This document shows positions 1-9,643 of a stretch of DNA of 64,000 nt, in pieces. Numbering within the stretch: position 1 is the stretch's first letter; every line of letters begins with the position of its first letter. The DNA comes from Malania oleifera (taxonomy: Eukaryota; Streptophyta; Magnoliopsida; Santalales; Ximeniaceae). A program made the translations under genes and the position numbers. The notes under the pieces are model-generated. The model was not told the DNA's origin and did no database searches. It saw nothing but the letters and a program-made list of their open reading frames with translations. Where the stretch lies: NCBI RefSeq assembly GCF_029873635.1, contig NC_080417.1:29996214-30060213 (forward strand). Reading direction: 5' to 3'.

Positions 1-112
1 GAGTACTTACTGTTTTTAGATACACCTGTTACTTTTTTTATACTTACAATTTATAAAAATAGAATAATTATTTTGTTTTGGGTTTGATTTAATTAAAAAC
101 AATAAAAAAAAT

Positions 113-188
113 GCGGATCTAATGGGTCGATGGGGTAAAAATTTCTCTTTTGCCAAGGAAAACGCGGTTCGATTTCCCGCTATCCGCC
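113..188 (+). pseudogene. trnG-GCC: Plastid-derived tRNA-Gly(GCC) pseudogene
   Basis: The acceptor strands GCGGAT and ATCCGC, the TTTGCCAA anticodon loop with anticodon GCC, and a T-arm of the GTTCGATTTCCC type are all visible. Several inserted or lost bases distort the D arm and the variable region compared with the plastid gene. It lies head to head with the trnfM remnant, as in plastid genomes. It is not expected to make a functional tRNA in the nucleus. Confidence 0.8.
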
Positions 189-373
189 CAGCCCAGGAAT
201 GAAGTAATGTGTTTTAATATGATTAAGGATTCGGTAAATTGACTGTTATAATGTAATGGTTCTATCCTACCTTCTTTTCACACTCAAAAAAAAAATAAAA
301 AGTCAAACAAGATGGTAATTAATTACTTTTAGCAAGGTAACCAAATTTTTTTAGATTTGACAAAAACGATGGT

Positions 374-445
374 TGCGGAGAACGGGATTTGAACCCATGG
401 CCTCACGGTTATGAGCCTTTGCGAGCTACCAATCTGGCTCAACCA
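374..445 (-). pseudogene. trnfM-CAU: Plastid-derived initiator tRNA-fMet(CAU) pseudogene
   Basis: On the minus strand the D-arm stretch TTGGTAGCTCGCAA, a CTCATAA anticodon loop (anticodon CAU) and the T-arm GGTTCAAATCC match plastid trnfM. The 3' acceptor strand is kept but the 5' acceptor strand no longer pairs with it, so the molecule could not fold properly. Its position between trnG and rps14 is that of plastid genomes. Confidence 0.8.
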
Positions 446-639
446 AAAATCTAATCCCAACTAATACCCCGCGTTGAAGAGAAGATTGAGAACTAATGGA
501 CAAACAAAGATTGAACGCAGACCCCTAGACCATAGCTGGTAAAAACAATATAGAATAACCCTATTTATAACAACGATATAATATAAGGGGTCCCGCCTCG
601 TTTGATAATGATCATGGAAATAACGTAATGTTTTAATTC

Positions 640-962
640 TTACCAACTGATCTTGTTTTTTTTTGCCTCCTGGCAACAAACCTGCTGAACCATTTCATTC
701 ACGAATAGGTGTCCCGTGTCCAGGAATAGCCGAAAGTCACGATATTCTCTCAGCTTCCGGTCGAAACCAACGTCGATGAAGACGTGTAGTGCACTATTAC
801 GTGGTGGGGATTGTAACTTTCGTCCAAGGAATTTCCCATTTGTCGTTCAAAGACGGAACTTTGCTTATTTCGGTTCTTTTTTTGTGAGGATCAACGAATC
901 AAAGGATATTTCGTTCCAAGTTGTCTCTTTTTGTCCCTCGGAATCAACGTTTTCGGTGCCAT
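640..962 (-). pseudogene. rps14: Plastid rps14 pseudogene (30S ribosomal protein S14)
   Basis: The minus strand from an ATG at 962 to a TAA at 640-642 matches plastid rps14 along its whole length of about 100 codons. This includes the arginine-rich region and the conserved end encoding GATRSSW-like residues. Several one- and two-base indels break the frame, so no S14 protein could be made. The next gene upstream on the same strand is the psaB remnant, as in plastids. Short open frames on either strand here are shadows of this relic. Confidence 0.85.
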
Positions 963-1123
963 AAAATAGTGTTAGTTTCCAATAGTTTAGTTCCTAGTAG
1001 TTAGTATCATGAGACAGTCGATGCTTAGATGTAGAAATATAATAGAAAAAGACCCTCTCCATCGAAAGAAGAGAATTTTCCCAGATACAACAACCAACAC
1101 AAACATAAACAAAAAGCATTAAA

Positions 1124-2518
1124 TTACCAAAGTTGCCCCCGATGTAGGAATCAGAAAGCCGCATAAATGAATATACAAACCACAGAAAAGTGGGCTATCC
1201 AACCAATCTGTTGCACAATGGAAAGAGGGCCGCTGGTTTTATCTCCCTCTCCATCGAATCAAATTACCAAGGCGTGGCGTTCATCATGAGCCCCATACTA
1301 AAGCCTCCATCATTCCTGCCAATATCCACGCCAAAAAATTAAAACATAAACTCCTACAGCCCCAAACAAAGATGGCCAAATAAGACCATCCTATGTCCAG
1401 ACCGATAAACTATTCCACATAAACACCAAACGGTTATATCATTGAAAGTTGGTGAAGAATTTAAAACCATAAAAATCTCTTAACCATGCCCATCAATTAA
1501 GTAAAGACGACTCATATGTTAAAAACGTTCAAAACGTCCCCTTCCATAGTGTGATGTGCTTCCAATGCCCATAAAAAGTAACCTCCATCCACTGGTATTT
1601 AACATCCAGAAAAAACCGCCAATAAAATGGCTGTCCACCAAGCCGAAATATCACAAGACCACCTCGTCCTGGACCATCGCAAGGAAAACTATAACCGAAA
1701 TCTTTTTTATCTGGCATTAACTTGGAACCGCGTGCATCTAAAGCACCTTTTACTAATATCAATGTAGTTGTATGTAAACCTAGAGCAATAGCATGATGAA
1801 CTAAAAAGTCTCCCGGACCTATTGTTAAGAATAGTGAATTACTATTTTCATTAATAGCATTTAACCAACCAGGCAACCATATGCTTCGACCCGCATTGAA
1901 TGCCAGACCATTCGTTGAAGATAAAAGTACATCGAATCCATATGAAGTTTTACCATGAGCAGATTGTATCCATTGGGCAAATATAGGTTCGATCAAGATT
2001 TGTTTCTCCGGAGTCCCAAAGGCAAGCATGACATCATTATGAACATAAAGTCCCAAGGTATGGAACCCCAGAAAGAGACTGGCCCAACTTAAATGGGATA
2101 TGATAGCTTCTTTATGGTCTAACATTCTTGCCAATACATTATCCTCATTCTGTTCCAGATTGTAATCTCTAATGAAAAATATAGCTCCATGGGCAAAAGC
2201 CCCTGTCATGATGAATCCTGCGATGTATTGATGATGAGTATATAACGCAGCTTGAGTAGTAAAGTCTTGTGCTATGAACGCATAAGCGGGTAAAGAGTAC
2301 ATGTGTTGAGCTACCAAGGAAGTAATAACTCCTAAAGAGGCTAGAGCAAGACCTAATTGAAAATGAATCGAATTATTGATTGTGTCATAAAGACCCTTAT
2401 GCCCACGTCCCAATCGACCCCCCGGAGGAATATGTGCTTCTAAAATATTTTTCATACTGTGCCCAATCCCGAAGTTAGTTCTATACATATGACCAGCGAC
2501 GAGAAAAATAAATGCAAT
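1124..2518 (-). pseudogene. psaB: Plastid psaB 3' fragment (photosystem I P700 apoprotein A2), pseudogene
   Basis: This is the C-terminal part, about 60 percent, of plastid psaB. The protein is a core thylakoid subunit of photosystem I that binds P700 chlorophylls. An unbroken run of about 300 codons (2488 to about 1600) reads [11 protein letters not shown], then [20 protein letters not shown], the histidine-rich transmembrane segments, and the [10 protein letters not shown] loop that holds the iron-sulfur FX cysteine region. Just after this loop and further downstream the frame is broken by indels, although similarity continues to the normal stop near 1124. The first third of psaB and all of psaA are absent. 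There is no nuclear promoter or transit peptide, so this is a nuclear fossil of plastid DNA. Confidence 0.9.
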
Positions 2519-2645
2519 ACCACATGAGGCCCGAAACTGTGTAAGGCTCTTAAAACCGTGTGAGAACTATTGAGATTATGTAGGACCCACTTGAGTCTTG
2601 AAGTTGTGTGAGGGCCTATAAGATTATGTGGAGTCCACATGAGTT
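2519..2645. repeat. Short imperfect direct repeats next to the NUPT breakpoint
   Basis: Beyond the psaB breakpoint a degenerate repeat is visible with recurring words such as GATTATGT, CCACATGAG or CCACTTGAG, and GTGTGAG. At least two adjacent copies of about 55 bases are present at 2570-2645. No coding content is seen. From 2646 to 2805 the sequence is plain AT-rich spacer. Confidence 0.4.
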
Positions 2646-2805
2646 TTTAAAATTTGAATATAATTCTTTTTCAAAAAAAATTACTAAAACATAGCTTAAA
2701 AATAATAACAATGATAATAATAATGATTTTACAAAAAATTATAAAAAAATTAAAATAAATAAATAATTAATTAAATGGGAGTGTCAGCAAGTACTCCCAT
2801 TTCTC

Positions 2806-4450
2806 CCACATGACTTCCATCCCCATCTCATACCTAACACATACCTAACTCATCCATGCTCATCCCTTAATTTTAAGAAATTATAATTTCACCCATCTCC
2901 CCACATTTTTATAAATTCAATTTTCTTCCCCAAAATTTTCCTATAAATAAGAAACTCTCAACATTCATTTTTCACAAAAAAATTTCCAAAGGAAAAGAAG
3001 GATTAGTGAGTGAAAGAATTAGTGATGGAGAGAATTTTTGTTATAATTAAAATTCTCACTCACCCACTCTTTCCGATCTCATTTTTTTAAAGATATTTGT
3101 TATGATCGTAGCACAAGATTAAGTAAGAACTAAGTAAATTTGATTATTTTAGATTTTTATTTAAAATTTATACCCAAGTTTATTTTTAAGTAAATTTGAT
3201 TATGTTAGATTTTTATTTAAAATTTATACCTAAATTTATTTGTAAGTAAATTTCATTATATTAGTTATTTTCATAAAATTCTCTCGAATTTATTTTTACG
3301 CATATTTAATTATATCAGTTTTATCTTTAATATATTTGCATTTATTTTTGAGTTAAGAAATGTTCTAAATCTCTCGGGTATTTTACAGCATTAATTTATA
3401 TTCAAGAAAATGTTTTTAACACAAAAATTGTATGGCATGAGTTTATTTCTACATTTCATATTTCATGAAAATATGAGTAAATATGACACGAGTTGATTTT
3501 TACATGGCGTATTTTACGAAAATATGAGTAAAAATGAGATTTTAAAGATATTATTTAAATTATATAAATTATATAATAAGATATTTTCAAAACCCTTTAT
3601 GGTTCAGACAATACAGAAAATTACGAATGCTCGATACTGTAACTTAAAATTTAAACGGATCAAAGTGCACTCACGTTGTTTGCAGAGTGATTTTATATGG
3701 TAGTGGATTTCTCCTGAGTGCACACCTGAGTCGGATCAGGGTTTAATAGGGAAAATCTCACTTAATGAGAATGTACGTTAATTTAGTTTAGTCGGCCAGC
3801 TAGTTAAGTTCAGTCTTCGGACTGCCCAACCCAATCATGGAGGTGAACATGACTTATGATTAATATGTTTAAGAGTGTTTTTTTACTGTACATGTATATG
3901 CATATTTAATTATGTATACAGAACTATTGATAAATTGAACGAAAAGTATATGTTTATATGAACGGAGGTATTTTTGTGCCTAAATAATGATTTAATAAGG
4001 AAAAATATATATACATGATTGAGTGTTATAGTTATAATTTTAAAAGTTAAAAAGTTCAGTTTAACAGTTATAGTATATGATTATAAAATTTTACTACTAT
4101 ATATGATAATAAAAGTTTTATACATAAATTTTTAAATTTATATTTATGTTTAAAGTAGTTTTGAAGTTATAGTATTAAATATTATTTTACGAAATTAAAA
4201 TATTATGAAAGCTCATTTTAGCTACACACTAATAATAATCTTATTTACTTATTGAGCGTCATCTCACCCTAATCATTATTTTACATTTGAGATCGTTTTG
4301 AAGAGTCTACTAGAAATCTGGCATAGTAAATGCATAGGTGGGAATAGAAAGAGTAGAGTAGAATAAAAAATTTAGCATAATACAATTTAAAATATATTAG
4401 TGTATTTTAAAATTTTAGAAATTTGCATTTTAATAGTTTAGACATATATT
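2806..4450 (+). mobile_element. LTR-like relic (probable old Gypsy LTR), copy in unit 1
   Basis: The stretch has the layout of a plant Gypsy LTR. There is a TATA-like CCTATAAATA near 2940, a central block with CAGTCTTCGGACTGCCCAACCC near 3810, and a CTGAGCGTCATCTCACCC block near 4250. The last block resembles the conserved block before the end of chromoviral LTRs, such as the CTAAGCTATGCCTCACCCC region of Gypsy-2. No primer binding site, polypurine tract or coding domain was found beside it, so ends and family are uncertain. It is an old fossil. Confidence 0.4.
3131..3300 (+). repeat. 56-bp minisatellite, three starts (unit 1)
   Basis: Copies begin at 3131, 3187 and 3243, exactly 56 bases apart, each opening with TAAGTAAATTTGATTAT or a close variant and continuing through an AT-rich body with TTTTTATTTAAAATTTATACC. 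The last copy is partial. Confidence 0.8.
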
Positions 4451-5364
4451 TGTAATAAAACTAATTAGTGCTCTCGTAATAAAAATAATTTAAATGTATT
4501 TGCGTTCGCTGAAAAATTTATATGTAGGAATCCACTGGGGTTCGAGTCCTTACATCCCATTTCTTGTTTTTTTAATGATTAGTTAATGAGTTTATCTTTA
4601 ATTTTTTTTTAGAAGTAAAGTTCACTATTTGGAAGGTAGATTTGGAATTATAATTTTATTTTAAATATTTATTTTAGAAATTAGGTTAGTATTTATCAGA
4701 ACAATATTAGTAGACACTTCACAATATTATTAGGACACACAAGATGAATTTACTTATTTTATTTTAAAATATATCTTTTATTTAGCGTTTAAAATCATAC
4801 ATTATGTTTATTTTTTTTAATCAAATGGAGTTTTAAAATTAATTTACACTATTTCTAATTTTATGGATAGTATAGACATATGGAACTCACGGTTGTGGAT
4901 ACAGAGTTCAAAATTTTTAATAGTTACAAATAACTTTTTGAAAATCATGGGCTTATGATAATTAGTTAGAAACAATTTTTCAAAATGTTATTTAAAAAAA
5001 AAGTATAGATAGTTCCTTTTAGAAATATTAATCTACTAATATAATAATTCAATAATATTTTTAAAAGCCCATTTTGGGAGAGGGAAAAATTAAAAAATGA
5101 GAAAAAAAATCTCAACTGAAACCATGTTGGTATTCTTTTGAATAGTTAATTCTCAATGAGCATTGAATTTTTCCTTTTTGCAATATTATAAGAAAAATGT
5201 AAGAACTATTTCGCAACTATTTTATTTAATATAATAAATTTTCTCTAAATTAACTTTACATACTACGTAACAGGTATCTCTGGACACTACAAATATACTA
5301 TGACCAAAAAATAAAAATTAAATACTATTATATTACTTTGTAGCAATAATCCCTCAAGTTAAAT

Positions 5365-5658
5365 TAGTAGTACACAACAATAAATCTAGCATTCAAACTT
5401 CTTTCAAAATTTTCATTTGAGTGAAATTTTTGGAAAGCCGAGATGAAATCATACTTTATGAATTTCTAACATTTCTAAACCAGATACATAGTGAAGCCAT
5501 CAGGACCTGGGGATTTATCTCCATTCATTGAGAACACAGCTTTCTAAATTTCCCCTTCTAGGAATGGGCGCTCGAGATCCTCCTTATCTTGATGTGACAG
5601 GATTGTGAAACCTTTTCCCTATAATTGAGGCCTCTACGCAAAAGATTTTGTAATGATC
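5365..5658 (-). mobile_element. L1-type LINE fragment, reverse transcriptase start (unit 1)
   Basis: The minus strand encodes the N-terminal reverse-transcriptase motif of plant L1 LINEs, MNGDKSPGPDGFTMYLV, near 5480-5525. It is preceded by LERPFLEGEI, which matches the usual L1 spacing. Stop codons interrupt the frame, for instance after FTMYLV. The fragment is cut at its upstream side by the SINE at 5667-5895 and continues beyond it. Neither the 5' nor the 3' end of a full LINE is present. Confidence 0.75.
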
Positions 5659-5666
5659 AGCTCTTG

Positions 5667-5895
5667 AGATTTTTATTTTTTATTTTTATAATTCAGGAAT
5701 TCTGACCACTATTGCACTACTTTGGACACTATGGTGCGACACCAAATCCGGATGGGGGTGAAAGTTATCTGCCCATTGATGCACCTCTGGTAATTTATTT
5801 AGGGTAAACTCTCAAGGGGGAGTCAAACTCAGGACCTTGAAGTTACCAAAGTCACAAGTCACCCTTACCGGCCATTTGAGCCAACCCGGCTAGGC
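5667..5895 (-). mobile_element. tRNA-derived SINE inserted in the LINE (unit 1)
   Basis: On the minus strand the element has an A box close to TGGCTCAAATGG and, about 40 bases on, a B-box-like GAGTTTGACTCCC (better kept in unit 2 as GAGTTCGATCCCC). These are the internal RNA polymerase III promoter boxes of tRNA-derived SINEs. It ends in an A-rich tail, seen on plus as TTTTTATTTTTTATTTTTAT. Near-identical flanks, AGCTCTTG at 5659-5666 and AGCTCCTG at 5896-5903, look like the target-site duplication. The SINE splits a LINE whose two parts lie on either side. Confidence 0.65.
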
Positions 5896-5903
5896 AGCTC
5901 CTG

Positions 5904-6110
5904 GAAAAATTTTGTAGCTTCACATTTGATGTCATCGGGCTTCTCGCACACTTTGCTTCGTTCTTGATATGAAATTATTTTTCTTGTCCATAGAGGTCAT
6001 TTTGTGAAAAAATTTCGTGTCTCTCTTCAGTTTCATTTGTTTGTTTTGGAGAGTTGGCAATCTCTCAAGCTCCTGGCTCGAGTTTTTGTAATTCTAAGGA
6101 TTAATATACA
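5904..6110 (-). mobile_element. L1-type LINE fragment, upstream part (unit 1)
   Basis: The minus strand reads LKRDTKFFHKMTSMDKKNNFISR around 5960-6035. This matches the D(K/R)NTKFFH motif of plant L1 proteins that lies between the endonuclease and the reverse transcriptase. It is continuous with the reverse-transcriptase fragment on the other side of the SINE. It is a dead fragment. Confidence 0.6.
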
Positions 6111-6360
6111 GTTTTTACAAACAAAGAAATTAAATATCATTTTTTTTAAATACAAAGAAAATTATTTTATTTAATAGTGAGGGTTTTCTACATTAATTAA
6201 TTTAATAGTACACATCAAGTAGATTACATATCCACTGTTTTCTTTTTTAATTCTTATGAAAATGACGTGTCAAATGATTAATATATATCATCACTTATAC
6301 ACAACTGGAAACTTATTAAAAGAGAAAGAATTGAGTTTCACAAAAACAGTCTTAAAAGGA

Positions 6361-6440
6361 AAAATCTGGTAAGGGTCAACAAATATATATACCTTTATTT
6401 GCACTATCATTGGTTCTATAATTTCCATTTTATTTTAAAC
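6361..6440 (+). pseudogene. Ghost of transporter exon 1 (unit 1)
   Basis: The run AAGGGTCAACAAATATATATACCTTTATTTGC...CATTGGTTCTATAATTTCCATT lines up with exon 1 of the polyol transporter at 16090-16150, which encodes EKINKYAFVCSVIGSMISII. Shared words are GGTCAACAA / GATCAACAA and ATTGGTTCTAT / ATTGGTTCCAT. A few inserted bases and AT-biased changes have destroyed the frame and the 5' splice site. No exon 2 or 3 follows. It is read as the remains of a duplicated promoter-plus-first-exon block. Confidence 0.55.
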
Positions 6441-6840
6441 CTCATTAAAAAAAATATTGGTTTGATAAGAAAAAAGAAAAAAAGATTAAAAAAAAAAATT
6501 TCCCTGTTCCATTATTACTAGTGTGATGTGAGACATAGTTGTGCGTCTAATGATAAAAATTAGATAAGTACCTTTACTTGCAATTTGCATATAATGATAA
6601 AAAAAAGCTTAAAACTATCCAAAAAATATTTTAATTAATACTCTGTTAATGTTAGAGATTTTCTAAATTAATTAAATGATAACAAGGTATATAGCAAAAT
6701 AGCAAGTACCTGAGTACACCACACGCATATTAAGACCAAAAATATTATTTAATAACTTTTTGGTCAAAATGGAAAATATCTGGCTAAAATTATTTTATTT
6801 AGTAATAGAAAATGTATAATTAAATGAATAGTAAATGGTA

Positions 6841-8520
6841 CATGACTTTCATTCACATCTCATACCTAACTCATACCTAATCCATTGCTCATTCCTTAAT
6901 TTTAAAAAATTATAATTTCACCAATCTGCGAACACTTTTACACATTCAATTGTTTTCCTCAAAATTTTCTTATATATAGGAAACTCTCAACATTTATTTA
7001 TCACAAAAAAAATTTCCAAAGGAAGAGAATGATTAGTGAGTGAAAGAATTAGTGGTGGAAGGAGATTTTTTGTTATAATTAAAATTCTTACTCACCTACT
7101 CTTTCCGATCTCATTTTTTAAAGATATTCATTGTGATCGTAGCACAAGGTTAAGTAAAAGGTAAGTAAATTTGATTATATTAGATTTTTATTTAAAATTT
7201 ATACCTGAATTTATTTGTAAGTAAATTTAATTATGTTAGATTTTTATTTAAAATTTATACCCGAATTTATTTGTAAGTAAATTTGATTATGTTATATTTT
7301 TATTTAAAATTTATACCCGAATTTATTTGTAAGTAAATTTGATTATATTAGTTATTTTTCATAAAATTCTCTCGAATTTATTTTTACGTATATTCAATTA
7401 TACCAGTTTTATCTTTAATATACTTGTGTTTATTTTTTAGTTAGTAAATGTTCTAAATCTTTCGAGTATTTTATAGCATTAATTTCTATTCAAAAAAATA
7501 TTTTTAACACGAAAATTGTGTGGCATGAGTTTATTTTTACATTACATATTTTATGAAAATATGAGTAAAGATGACATGAGTTGATTTTTACCTGGCGTAT
7601 TTCACGAAAATATGAGTAAAAATGAGATTTTAATGATATTATTTAAATTGTATAAATCATATAATAAGATGTTTTCAAAAGTCTTTATGACTCAAACAAT
7701 ACTAGAAATTAAGAATGCTCGATACCGCTCCCACGCTATTAGCAAAGTGGTTTTATATAGTAGTAGATTTCTCTTGAGTGTACACCTGGGTCAGACCAAC
7801 GTTTAACAGGGAAAATTTCACTTAATGATAATGTACGTTGATTTAATTTGGTTGGCCAGCTAGCTAAGCCCAGTCTTCGAACTGCACAAACAAGTCATAG
7901 GGGTAAACATGACTTATGATTAACAGGTTTAAGGGTATTTCTTTACAGTACGTATATATACATATTTAATTACGTATACAAAACTATTGATGAATTGAAA
8001 GAAAAATATATGTTTATGTGAACGGAAACATTTTTGTGTCTAAATAATAATTTAATAGGGAAAAATATATATACATGATTGAGTATTATAATTATAATTT
8101 TAAAAGTTAAAAAGTTTAGTTTAACAGTTGTGATATATGATTATAAAATTTTACTGCTATAGATGATAGTAAAAGTTTTATACAGAAACTTTCAAATTTA
8201 TATATATATATTTTAAATAATTTTGAAGTTATAATATTAAATATTATTTTACAAAATTAAAATATTATGAAAGCTATTTTGGTCACACACTAATAATAAT
8301 TTTATTTACCTACTGAGCGTCATCTCACCCCAATAATTATTTTACATTTGAAATCATTTTGAATAATGTGCCAGAAATCTAGCATAACAAGTGCATGGGT
8401 GTGAATAGAAAGAACGGAGTAGAATAAAAAATTTAGCATAATATAATTTAGAATATGTTGGTGTACTTTAAAATTTTAGAAATTTGCATTTTAATAGTTG
8501 AGACATATATTTGTAATAAA
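6841..8520 (+). mobile_element. LTR-like relic (probable old Gypsy LTR), copy in unit 2
   Basis: This is the duplicate of the unit 1 relic, with a TATA-like TTATATATAG near 6970, the central block near 7870, and CTGAGCGTCATCTCACCCC near 8310. It differs from unit 1 more than the LINE/SINE part of the duplication does. The same uncertainty about ends and family applies. Confidence 0.4.
7161..7385 (+). repeat. 56-bp minisatellite, four starts (unit 2)
   Basis: Copies begin at 7161, 7217, 7273 and 7329 with the same 56-base period as in unit 1. Unit 2 therefore has one more copy than unit 1. The last copy is partial. Confidence 0.8.
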
Positions 8521-9390
8521 ACTAATTAGTGTTCTGATAATAAAAATAATTTAAATTTATTTGTGTCCACTAAAAAATTTATGTGCTGGAACCCACTCGG
8601 GTTCAGGTCCTTACATCCCATTTCTTGTTACTAGAAGGTAGATCTGGAATGATAATTTTATTTTAAATATTTATTTTAGAAATTAGGTTAGTATTTATCA
8701 GAACAATATTATTAGACACTTCACAATGTTATTAGGACACACAAGATGAATTTACTTATTTTATTTTAAAATATATCTTTTATTTAGCGATTAAAATCAT
8801 ACATTATGTTTTTTTTTTTTTTTAATCAAATGGAGTTTTAAAATTAATTTACACTATTTGTAATTTTATGCATAGTATAGATATATGTAACTCACGGTTG
8901 TGATATAGGGTTCAAAATTTTTAATATTACAAATAACTTTTTAAAAATCATGGACTTATGATAATTTATAAGCAATTTTTCACAAATTATTTAAAAAAAA
9001 ATTATAGATAGTTCCTTTTAGAAATATTAATCTACTAATATAATAATTCGATAATATTTTTAAAAGCCCATTTTGGGATAGGGAAAAATTTAAAAATGAG
9101 AAAAAAATTCTCTACTAAAACCATGTTGGTATTCTTTTGAATATTTAATTCTCAATGAGCATTGAATTTTTTTTCCTTTTTGCAATATTATAAGAAAAAT
9201 GTACAAACTATTTCGCAATTATTTTATTTAATATAATAAATATTCTCTAAATTAACTTTACATACTATGTAACAAGTATCTCTGGACACTACAAATATAC
9301 TATGACCAAAAAATAAAAATTAAATACTACTCCAATTGTTTTATTAATTGGTAGTAGAGATTTCCTAATTAAATTAAATGAGGAATACAT

Positions 9391-9643
9391 ATAAAGAAAG
9401 AAGAAAATAAATCTTCTTGTCATATTAAACTGGGAAATTACAATGCTGTTTATATAATACAATGACAGAAATAATAACAGAAAGAATAACAAAAAATTAC
9501 AACTGAATTTGTTTTAACAAATACAACTGAAAATTAGTTTGTGAAATAGAGAAAACTGTTGGAGTCGCTGGAGTTGTATTCCTACAGATGAACTGTGACA
9601 GCACATTCTCTGTAGAAGATACGGAGGAGAATAAGTAGCTAAG
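9391..9643 (-). repeat. Copia-1 3' LTR
   Basis: This is a direct copy of 13996-14248. It lies just after a polypurine stretch which on minus reads TTGAGGGGACG, near 9643-9655. Boundaries are set by the end of similarity with the other LTR and by the flanking direct repeat. Confidence 0.85.

Larger units (their letters stand above)
1..2518. other. Nuclear plastid DNA insertion (NUPT): trnG-trnfM-rps14-psaB block
   Basis: This stretch keeps the order and orientation of a conserved plastid genome block: trnG-GCC on plus, then trnfM-CAU, rps14 and psaB all on minus. Every gene in it carries small insertions, deletions and substitutions, so it is a decayed nuclear copy and not organelle DNA. The right breakpoint is near 2518, inside psaB, where plastid similarity stops abruptly after the codons for the [11 protein letters not shown] region. 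The left edge is uncertain: 1-112 is AT-rich and may be the plastid spacer upstream of trnG, so the insertion may extend beyond the window. The spacer 963-1123 fits a decayed rps14-psaB spacer. Identification rests on recalled plastid sequences and gene order. Confidence 0.9.
2806..6840 (+). repeat. Tandem duplication, unit 1 (about 4.0 kb)
   Basis: The sequence from ACATGACTTCCATCC to about 6840 is repeated in the same order and orientation from 6840 to 15873. Shared landmarks, unit 1 then unit 2: the 56-bp minisatellite (3131 and 7161), the CTGAGCGTCATCTCACC block (near 4250 and 8310), the LINE fragment (5365 and 14372), the SINE (5667 and 14673), the exon-1 ghost (6361 and 15385), and the end motif GAATAGTAAATGGTACAT. 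Agreement is uneven by eye: high around 4640-4790, lower near 2870-3100. No intact gene lies in unit 1. Confidence 0.85.

Noticed and set aside
113-445. Working tRNA-Gly and tRNA-fMet genes
   Set aside because: Both are plastid-type sequences with distorted arms; the fMet copy has lost its 5' acceptor strand.
1529-2488. A functional nuclear psaB-like gene
   Set aside because: It lacks the first third of the protein, a transit peptide and a proper 3' end, and it lies inside a decayed plastid insertion.
4500-4560. A tRNA or SINE box (GGGGTTCGAGTCC)
   Set aside because: A single B-box-like word with no A box or cloverleaf around it; the unit 2 counterpart has drifted.
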